Both the position numbers and the translations under genes were made by a program. The notes beneath the pieces were generated by a model, which worked only from the letters and a program-made list of their open reading frames with translations, was not told the origin of the DNA and ran no database searches. Shown piece by piece: positions 5,304-11,093 of a stretch of DNA of 12,934 nucleotides; within the stretch, counting starts at the first letter, position 1; each line of letters opens with the position of its first letter. Source of the DNA: an uncultured Rhodobacterales bacterium (GTDB lineage: Bacteria > Pseudomonadota > Alphaproteobacteria > Rhodobacterales > Rhodobacteraceae); contig CALCGO010000053.1 in NCBI GenBank assembly GCA_937901055.1, forward strand, positions 1 through 12,934. The letters are read 5' to 3'.

Positions 5304-6926
5304 ATGATTGCACAGAGCGTATATTCGAATGATGCCGTCCGCAGTGTGTTGGAGAACATATTGGCGTCCCGTCAGTTCGCCTCTTCACCGCAAGTATCGG
5401 CAACTTTACGATATGTTGTAGAGGAAACGCTTGAGGGCAGGAGCGATAGGATAAAGGCGTATTCTATTGCAATTGATGTTCTAAAAAAAACGGAAGAATT
5501 TGATCCGTCAGCGAATCCGATAGTGCGCGTATTGGCGGGGCGCCTACGCGAGTCATTAACGGGATATTACGAATCCGATATTGGCCTTGAGCAACCAATC
5601 GTCATTACGGTCCCCAAAGGCAGTTATGTGCCTGTATTCTCCGAACCTCTCGAAATTGCACCACCGACACCTGACCCCGAGGTTGCGAGTGTTCCTTCCT
5701 TTTCGCGAACTGTAGCAATCGAGAAGTTTGACGTTTTCTCTGGTGAAGCGGCATCCGAGGCCACAGATGTTCGTTCGGCACTGGTGAGCGAAGGGCTTCA
5801 GATAGAACTGATAGATAAGCTATCACGCTTCAAGGATTTTGTGATCACAGAAGTCAATTCGGATGTGTCAGGCACAAATGTATATCAGCTGAAGGCAAAG
5901 CCAACGGAATATTCGCTATCGGGAAAGATACGCATATCGGAAGCACGGATAATAGTTACACCCGTTTTGCGCCGCAGTGCTGACAACGCTATTATCTGGT
6001 CGAAAACTTATGACGAGCTGTTCCAGAATACGGACGCGTTGTTTGATATTCAGGCCACGATCGCATCGGACGTGGCGGCGACACTCGGGCAACCCAACGG
6101 AACTATTGTTACCAAGATCGCGGCCGCGCGCCCTCGTGTAGGCGAGATGGATCTGGATCACTATTTGGCATTGGTGGATTTCTACCAATACTCGAACAAC
6201 AAGACTGACAAGAACTTCGAAGAGGTGCTGGCGGGCCTAGAAAAGGCAACTGACGAGATGCCCGAGTTTTCCTCGGCATGGGCGGCGCTTTCATGGATGT
6301 ATACCTACGATCGCTTTCACGTACACACAGAAGTTGATCCGAATGAGAACAGTGCCAAGGCTTTGGTTGCCGCACAAAAAGGGGTCTATACCGATCCTGA
6401 AAACGCTATGGCACATCAGTACTTGGCAATCGCCAAATTCAATGATGGCGACAGTGACGGGTTTCGAAAAGCGGCGCGAACTGCGTTGCGACTAAATCCA
6501 AACGACGCCGAGGTGTTGGCTGATATGGGAAGCCATTTCATACAGCTGGACAACTCGATTGAGGGAAAAGAAATGGTTGAAAAGGCCATGGAACTTAGCC
6601 CCGGGCACCCACCTTGGTATCATTTTTCAATAGCGATGTTCCATTACACGCGTAAAGAGGCTGATCAGGCGGTGAACCACGCACGCCAGTTGTTGCAAGA
6701 GGGCTCGTTGTCTGCGCACATCTTGTTAACGGCTAGCCTGGTTCAGAGTGGTCAAATCGCTGAAGCAAAATGCGCCTATCACGAATTGCTGGAAAATCGG
6801 CCTGTTTTTGCAACTAACTATCAAAGCATTCTGGACAACTGGCCGCTGCCGGATGGCATGCGCGAAATGCTGTTGCTTGATCTTGAAGTTGCGGGCTTGC
6901 AGGTGCTTGCAACGAAGGCACGTTAA
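5304..6926 (+). CDS. TolB/FlgO-like and TPR-repeat protein, probable regulator
   Basis: A 540-residue soluble protein in three parts. Residues about 10-112 form a conserved block seen at the N-terminus of many TolB-like/TPR proteins: L-R-Y-V-V-E-E-T-L-E-G, then I-K-A-Y-S-I-A-I-D-V-L, F-D-P-S-A-N-P-I-V-R-V-L-A-G-R-L-R, Y-Y, and V-P-K-G-S-Y-V-P-V-F. Residues about 134-262 resemble the TolB N-terminal/FlgO-type domain, with S-L-S-G-K-I-R, a V-T-P-V-L-R-R strand, I-I-W-S-K-T-Y-D, then F-D-I-Q and S-D-V-A-A-T-L. Residues about 300-500 are helical repeats of TPR type; the A-L-R-L-N-P-N-D-A-E-V and A-M-E-L-S-P-G-H-P-P-W-Y units are the clearest. No signal peptide, transmembrane helix or catalytic domain is visible, so it should be cytoplasmic and act through protein or nucleic-acid contacts. 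AAGGA lies 6 bases before the ATG. Molecular function is unknown; regulation is inference from architecture. Confidence 0.75.
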   Translation: MIAQSVYSNDAVRSVLENILASRQFASSPQVSATLRYVVEETLEGRSDRIKAYSIAIDVLKKTEEFDPSANPIVRVLAGRLRESLTGYYESDIGLEQPIVITVPKGSYVPVFSEPLEIAPPTPDPEVASVPSFSRTVAIEKFDVFSGEAASEATDVRSALVSEGLQIELIDKLSRFKDFVITEVNSDVSGTNVYQLKAKPTEYSLSGKIRISEARIIVTPVLRRSADNAIIWSKTYDELFQNTDALFDIQATIASDVAATLGQPNGTIVTKIAAARPRVGEMDLDHYLALVDFYQYSNNKTDKNFEEVLAGLEKATDEMPEFSSAWAALSWMYTYDRFHVHTEVDPNENSAKALVAAQKGVYTDPENAMAHQYLAIAKFNDGDSDGFRKAARTALRLNPNDAEVLADMGSHFIQLDNSIEGKEMVEKAMELSPGHPPWYHFSIAMFHYTRKEADQAVNHARQLLQEGSLSAHILLTASLVQSGQIAEAKCAYHELLENRPVFATNYQSILDNWPLPDGMREMLLLDLEVAGLQVLATKAR

Positions 6927-6992
6927 GTACGGCCAACCTCTGGCTTGTATGCTGCGCCAAGGAAGGATATTCCAAAAGAAAGCGGAGGTACT

Positions 6993-7841
6993 ATGAACAA
7001 CGACTCACAACTACTCGTTTCCACGCAATGGCTGGAAGACCACCTTGATGCACCAGACGTGCGTATTTTGGACGCCACCTATTTTTTACCAGATGACGAG
7101 CGGGATGGGCGGGCGGAATACGATGCCTCGCATATTCCAGGGGCGCGCTATTTTGATATAGATGACGTGGCTGACAGCCGCTCAAGCCTTCCACATATGT
7201 TGCCGCCCGTCGAAAAATTCATCAGCCGCGTACGCGCTATGGGAATTGGTGACGGCCATCGGGTTGTTATCTATGACACACACGGCATCTTTTCCGCGCC
7301 GCGTGTTTGGTGGATGTTTCGCTTGTTCGGCAAGCAGGATGTAGCAGTGCTGGATGGAGGTATGAAAAAGTGGGTCGCCGAGGGGCGCGCCGTTGAAGAT
7401 ACGCCGCCAGTTGTGCGTGACCGTCACCTTACAGCGCGGCGTAATGCGGCGATGGTTAAGGATGTCACTCAGGTGGCTGCCAGTTCCAAGCTTGGGGATA
7501 TCCAGATTATTGATGCACGCGCGCCAGAGCGTTTCAAGGGAGAGGTTCCCGAAGCACGGGCTGAACTGCGTTCCGGCCGCATCCCCGGTTCAATGAATGT
7601 GTATTACCGTGATTTGCTGAATCGTGATGGCACCATGAAAGGGCTGCAAGATTTGCAGGCTGCTTTTGACAGGGCTGGCGTAGATTTGGCGAAACCGACG
7701 ATTACAACTTGCGGGTCTGGCGTGACTGCTGCGATTCTGACCTTGGCTATGGCGCGGTTAGGGCATCAGCTCAATGCCGTTTACGATGGTAGTTGGTCCG
7801 AATGGGGCATGTATAACGATCTGAAAGTAGAGACCGGATGA
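6993..7841 (+). CDS. sseA: 3-mercaptopyruvate sulfurtransferase
   Basis: A 282-residue two-domain rhodanese-fold enzyme that moves the sulfur of 3-mercaptopyruvate to an acceptor such as thioredoxin or cyanide, giving pyruvate. The N-terminal inactive rhodanese domain (about 5-135) has the typical L-D-A-T-Y-F-L-P, S-H-I-P-G-A-R-Y-F-D-I-D-D and V-L-D-G-G-M-K-K-W segments. The C-terminal domain (about 150-280) has R-I-P-G-S-M-N-V and the active loop C240-G-S-G-V-T-A. C-G-S-G-V-T-A marks mercaptopyruvate sulfurtransferase rather than thiosulfate sulfurtransferase, whose loop is usually C-R-K-G-V-T-A. The ATG at 6993 is preferred over an in-frame start at 6945, because GGAGG lies just upstream and the shorter protein starts where the family does. 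Its last bases overlap the next gene (ATGA), so it heads a probable four-gene operon. Confidence 0.92.
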   Translation: MNNDSQLLVSTQWLEDHLDAPDVRILDATYFLPDDERDGRAEYDASHIPGARYFDIDDVADSRSSLPHMLPPVEKFISRVRAMGIGDGHRVVIYDTHGIFSAPRVWWMFRLFGKQDVAVLDGGMKKWVAEGRAVEDTPPVVRDRHLTARRNAAMVKDVTQVAASSKLGDIQIIDARAPERFKGEVPEARAELRSGRIPGSMNVYYRDLLNRDGTMKGLQDLQAAFDRAGVDLAKPTITTCGSGVTAAILTLAMARLGHQLNAVYDGSWSEWGMYNDLKVETG

Positions 7842-8386
7842 CACAAAAGGCCGGAGACGAGGTTACTTACACGGTTACCTACCTCGAAATGGAGGGGATG
7901 CCGTCGTTTCCCTATCCGCCGATGCCAACAGGTGGGCCTACGGTACTTTTGGCCGCCGATGAACCACCGGTGCGATATTTCCTTAACATGTATGACGCGG
8001 TTGGGTCGGAACACGAATGGACTGACCAGCATGAAAAGCCTTTACTCGAGGTTAAAGAATTCCTGCATGACGCTTCGGTAACTATGTTTACGCTTATGCG
8101 AAACGGCTGGCCTGCTGGCTTTTTCATTCTGGATGCTCGCGTAGTGGGCGAATGCGATCTCGCGTATTTCGGTCTAGTTCCAGAGGCCGTCGGGCTTGGT
8201 CTTGGCAAATACCTGTTGCACACCGCCATTTTGATGGGCTGGGAGTTGCCGAACGTTACTAAAATGACGGTGAACACGAATTCCCTTGATCATCCCCGTG
8301 CTTTACCGCTTTACCAGAAAGTAGGATTTGCACCCGTTCGACGTGCCGAGCATAAACGGATACTCACGCGCGATCGAACTCATTAA
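7838..8386 (+). CDS. GNAT-family N-acetyltransferase
   Basis: A 182-residue acetyl-CoA-dependent acetyltransferase of the GNAT fold; the substrate is unknown. The first ~100 residues contain an unusually proline-rich segment (F-P-Y-P-P-M-P-T-G-G-P) and the early GNAT strands and helices. The acetyl-CoA-binding motif A is at about 107-128: a strand C-D-L-A-Y-F-G-L-V-P followed by the pyrophosphate loop E-A-V-G-L-G-L-G-K-Y-L-L. Motif B follows as V-N-T-N-S-L-D-H-P-R-A-L-P-L-Y-Q-K-V-G-F (about 145-164), typical of GNAT enzymes acting on small molecules or peptides. It overlaps sseA by 4 bases (ATGA), so translation is probably coupled, and it ends 12 bases before the aminotransferase. It belongs to the amino-acid/sulfur cluster by position only. 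Confidence 0.87.
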   Translation: MTQKAGDEVTYTVTYLEMEGMPSFPYPPMPTGGPTVLLAADEPPVRYFLNMYDAVGSEHEWTDQHEKPLLEVKEFLHDASVTMFTLMRNGWPAGFFILDARVVGECDLAYFGLVPEAVGLGLGKYLLHTAILMGWELPNVTKMTVNTNSLDHPRALPLYQKVGFAPVRRAEHKRILTRDRTH

Positions 8387-8398
8387 AGGACTATAAAG

Positions 8399-9574
8399 AT
8401 GTTCGAAAATCTTAAACCACAACCCGAAGATAAGATTATTAAAATGATTGGCATGTATGCGGCTGATCCTCGCAATGACAAGCTCGACCTTGGCGTCGGC
8501 GTTTACAAGGATGCCAGCGGCAACACGCCGGTGATGCGCGCGGTAAAGGCAGCCGAGGCGCGGCTTTTGGAAACGCAGGATACCAAAAAATATGTTGGGC
8601 TTCTGGGCAACCTAGATTTCGTTGATGCGATGCGGGAATTGGTTCTGGGTGACAGTGTTGACGCGGCCCGCGTGACGGGCGCGCAAGAACCGGGTGGAAC
8701 AGGTGCTATTCGCCAGATATTCGAGCTGATCCAGATGGCAGGTCCAGACGCAACTGTTTGGATTTCCAACCCTAGCTGGCCGAACCACGAAGCAATTCTA
8801 AAGCACCTCGGTATGAAAATTGGCAAATACCGTTATTTCGACGAGTCCACTTGTGGCGTTGATTTCGACGGTATGGTGGAAGACCTGAACGGTGTGGCTG
8901 AAGGTGATGTTGTTCTGCTACACGGCTGCTGTCACAATCCAACTGGCGCGAATATTACGCTTGAACAATGGGGATTGGTGACGGATCTGGTGTTGGCCAA
9001 AAACATCATGCCGATGATCGATTTTGCATATCAGGGTTTTGGCGATGGCCTTGAAGAAGACGCCGAGGGTATGCGCCTTATGGCCTCCCGTGTACCAGAA
9101 ATGCTGATCGCTGCGTCCTGTTCGAAAAACTTCGGGCTTTACCGCGATCGCGTTGGCGTAGCGATGGCGATCTGCGAGGGCGATGTGACGCTGACCAAAG
9201 GCGCATTTGCGGCGCTCAACCGTGCGAACTTCAGCTTCCCGCCAGATCACGGCGCGACAGTTGTGGCGATGATCATGGCTGATCCTGAACTGAAAGCCGA
9301 TTGGAAAGCCGAGCTGGAGGGCATGCGTGTCTCTATGTTGGCGCTTCGCTCAGGCCTAGCGGATGCGTTGCGTCGCGATACTAATTCAGATCGGTTTGAT
9401 TTTGTTGCCGACCATCGCGGTATGTTCTCGCGCCTTGGCTTGACGACTGAACAGGTTGATCAGCTGCGCGATAAATACGGCATCTACATGGTTGGTGACA
9501 GTCGTTTCAACGTGGCGGGCCTGCCTGCAGACGGTCTGGATGATCTGGCCAAGGCAATCGCGGCAGTTCTTTAA
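8399..9574 (+). CDS. Class I aromatic/aspartate-type aminotransferase
   Basis: A 391-residue PLP-dependent aminotransferase of the class I aspartate/aromatic group (TyrB/AspC type), which transfers the amino group between amino acids and 2-oxo acids such as 2-oxoglutarate. The family pattern is complete: the N-terminal L-G-V-G-V-Y-K-D, the N-P-S-W-P-N-H cofactor-site segment (124-130), H-N180-P-T-G, D208 with Y211 in the I-D-F-A-Y-Q-G-F segment, and the PLP lysine K243 in S-C-S-K-N-F-G-L-Y. R369 in S-R-F-N-V-A-G should bind the substrate alpha-carboxylate. Length is normal. An AGGA stretch about 9 bases before the ATG serves as ribosome-binding site. It is the third gene of the operon-like run. 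The precise amino-acid preference (Tyr/Phe versus Asp) cannot be decided here, so I give no symbol. Such enzymes can also transaminate cysteine to 3-mercaptopyruvate, the sseA substrate, which may explain the clustering. Confidence 0.92.
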   Translation: MFENLKPQPEDKIIKMIGMYAADPRNDKLDLGVGVYKDASGNTPVMRAVKAAEARLLETQDTKKYVGLLGNLDFVDAMRELVLGDSVDAARVTGAQEPGGTGAIRQIFELIQMAGPDATVWISNPSWPNHEAILKHLGMKIGKYRYFDESTCGVDFDGMVEDLNGVAEGDVVLLHGCCHNPTGANITLEQWGLVTDLVLAKNIMPMIDFAYQGFGDGLEEDAEGMRLMASRVPEMLIAASCSKNFGLYRDRVGVAMAICEGDVTLTKGAFAALNRANFSFPPDHGATVVAMIMADPELKADWKAELEGMRVSMLALRSGLADALRRDTNSDRFDFVADHRGMFSRLGLTTEQVDQLRDKYGIYMVGDSRFNVAGLPADGLDDLAKAIAAVL

Positions 9575-9577
9575 CCC

Positions 9578-10483
9578 ATGGTTCCTTACATAAGAGCCGA
9601 CGACGTAGAACATCTGCTGGACTGGAATGATCTGGCAGATGCCTTACAGGCCGGACATCGGATGGCAACACCCGAGATTGCAGATCAGTTTTTGCATCGG
9701 GATGGGGACACGTTGTTGTCACGCGCTGCGTGGATTGACGGTGTTGGGGTTGCGGTTAAGTCCGTGACAGTGATGCCGGGCAATGCCGCACAGGGATTGC
9801 CTTCGGTTCACGGTGCGATGGTTTTGTTTGAGGACAAAACCGGACAGATCGAAGCAGTCATTGATTCAGCGCTGGTGACAAAATGGAAAACGGCAGGAGA
9901 TTCTGTTTTGGGTGCGCGGTTGCTGGCACGACCGGACTCAAAGCGGTTGTTGATCGTCGGAGCAGGGACGGTAGCCGCTTCCTTGATCGAAGCTTACAGG
10001 GCCGTATTCCCCGATATCGAGATTTCTATCTGGAATCGTACCAAAGCGAAGGCTGAAGGTTTGGGTGTTTCGGTGGTTGACGACCTTGCGGCGGCGGTTC
10101 GCGAGGCTGATATTATCAGTTGTGCAACTATGGCCACTGATCCGGTGATCAAAGGTGAATGGCTACGCGATGGGCAGCACATCGATCTGATTGGGGCGTT
10201 TAAGGCAGATATGCGCGAGGTTGATGATTTGGCAATGCAACGCGCCTCGATTTTTGTGGATAGCCGCGCTACGACCGTGAAACATATCGGTGAGCTGATG
10301 ATCCCGATCGCGAGTGGTGCGATCTCGGAAACGGATGTTGTTGGCGATCTATACGATTTGCTTCAGGGCGGTGGGCGCACGTCGGATGATGAAATCACCC
10401 TGTTCAAGAATGGCGGTGGTGCGCACTTGGATTTAATGACCGGTCAGGAAATATTGAAAGCGTGGAAGAACGCCCGCACCTGA
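9578..10483 (+). CDS. Ornithine cyclodeaminase / mu-crystallin family protein
   Basis: A 301-residue NAD(P)-dependent enzyme of the ornithine cyclodeaminase/mu-crystallin family. Members include ornithine cyclodeaminase, ketimine and pyrroline-2-carboxylate reductases, and alanine dehydrogenase-type enzymes. Visible parts are the substrate-side K61 in V-A-V-K-S-V-T-V-M-P-G-N, the Rossmann loop V-G-A-G-T-V-A-A-S (127-135) after strand L-L-I, I-D-L-I-G-A-F (202-208), and the catalytic-type D228 in I-F-V-D-S-R. The C-terminal E-I-T-L-F-K-N-G-G-G-A-H-L-D-L block is also characteristic. The segment after D228 (H-I-G-E-L-M-I-P-I) resembles the subgroup not proven to be true ornithine cyclodeaminase, so the substrate stays open. 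It starts 3 bases after the aminotransferase stop, with no clear ribosome-binding site, which suggests translational coupling. It ends the operon-like run before convergent msrB. Confidence 0.87.
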   Translation: MVPYIRADDVEHLLDWNDLADALQAGHRMATPEIADQFLHRDGDTLLSRAAWIDGVGVAVKSVTVMPGNAAQGLPSVHGAMVLFEDKTGQIEAVIDSALVTKWKTAGDSVLGARLLARPDSKRLLIVGAGTVAASLIEAYRAVFPDIEISIWNRTKAKAEGLGVSVVDDLAAAVREADIISCATMATDPVIKGEWLRDGQHIDLIGAFKADMREVDDLAMQRASIFVDSRATTVKHIGELMIPIASGAISETDVVGDLYDLLQGGGRTSDDEITLFKNGGGAHLDLMTGQEILKAWKNART

Positions 10484-10495
10484 GCCAGATGCGGG
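10473..10495. terminator. Weak hairpin between convergent genes
   Basis: CCCGCA (10473-10478) and TGCGGG (10490-10495) form a 6-bp stem with an 11-base loop that spans the stop codon of the preceding plus-strand gene. It lies at the convergent end of that gene and msrB. It could weakly terminate either transcript, but there is no T-run and the stem is short. Confidence 0.35.
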
Positions 10496-10503
10496 TTACA
10501 CGT

Positions 10504-11004
10504 TTACGCAGCCTTAAACGTCATTGCCAAACCGTTAATGCAGTGACGCTTGCCTGTGGGCACGGGACCATCGTTAAAGACGTGACCAAGGTGACCACCA
10601 CATCGACGGCAATGTTCTTCGGTGCGCTTTGAGAATAAGGTGTTATCCTCTTTGAAACTGACATTACCCTCGATTACATCCCAGAAACTTGGCCAGCCTG
10701 TGCCGCTTTTGAACTTGGTTTCGGAATTGTAAACGGGCAGATCGCACCCAGCGCAGTGGAATGTGCCAACCCGGTTTTCGGTTAACAAATCGCTGCTTTC
10801 ACCTTTTAGACTGTTCGTGAACGGCCGCTCCGTTTTTTCTTTGCGCAGCACGGCGAATTGAGCGGGGGTTAACAGCGTTTTCCATTCTGCATCAGTGCGC
10901 ATGATTTCGAATACCTCGGTGGCAGCGCCCGCGCTTAATCCGCCCAGAGCGGCGAGCCCGATGGTGGCGGTCGATGTGGCGATGAATTTGCGGCGGTTAA
11001 TCAT
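10504..11004 (-). CDS. msrB: Methionine-R-sulfoxide reductase B, Tat-exported form
   Basis: A 166-residue MsrB that reduces methionine-R-sulfoxide in oxidised proteins. The N-terminus M-I-N-R4-R5-K-F-I-A-T followed by a hydrophobic stretch (about 11-28) fits a twin-arginine signal, so the enzyme is probably exported to the periplasm. The zinc site is C84-x-x-C87 and C132-x-x-C135. G-T-G-W-P-S-F-W (101-108) is the substrate segment. The catalytic cysteine is C155 in K-R-H-C-I-N-G-L-A-M, where many MsrBs have R-Y-C-x-N. The ATG at 11004 is chosen over the in-frame ATG at 11061 because it has AGGA 7 bases upstream and starts directly at the Tat motif. It lies 89 bases after the sensor kinase on the same strand and may be partly cotranscribed. 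Its electron donor, often a thioredoxin-like or membrane partner, is not in the window. Confidence 0.9.
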   Translation of the reverse strand: MINRRKFIATSTATIGLAALGGLSAGAATEVFEIMRTDAEWKTLLTPAQFAVLRKEKTERPFTNSLKGESSDLLTENRVGTFHCAGCDLPVYNSETKFKSGTGWPSFWDVIEGNVSFKEDNTLFSKRTEEHCRRCGGHLGHVFNDGPVPTGKRHCINGLAMTFKAA

Positions 11005-11019
11005 TGTACGTCCTTTGGT

Positions 11020-11042
11020 GTGAATACGTTCACCTCTATATA
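11020..11042 (-). promoter_or_regulatory. Possible msrB promoter element and dyad
   Basis: On the minus strand TATATA (11037-11042) is a -10-like hexamer that would give a leader of roughly 25 bases before the msrB ATG. Next to it is a perfect dyad GTGAA-TACG-TTCAC (11020-11033), placed where a regulator would control initiation. No convincing -35 hexamer is found at 16-18 bases, so an alternative sigma factor or activator is possible. This is a weak, sequence-only suggestion. Confidence 0.3.
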
Positions 11043-11093
11043 GGGACGAATTATGTTTCATGGGGTCACAAGTTCTCGACCAAAGCGTGAGGT

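Noticed and set aside
6945..6992. Longer N-terminal start for the sulfurtransferase
   Set aside because: The extra 16 residues contain the ribosome-binding site of the better start at 6993 and match no part of the family.
11005..11061. Longer N-terminal start for MsrB
   Set aside because: It would place 19 polar residues before the twin-arginine signal and lacks a ribosome-binding site as good as the one before 11004.
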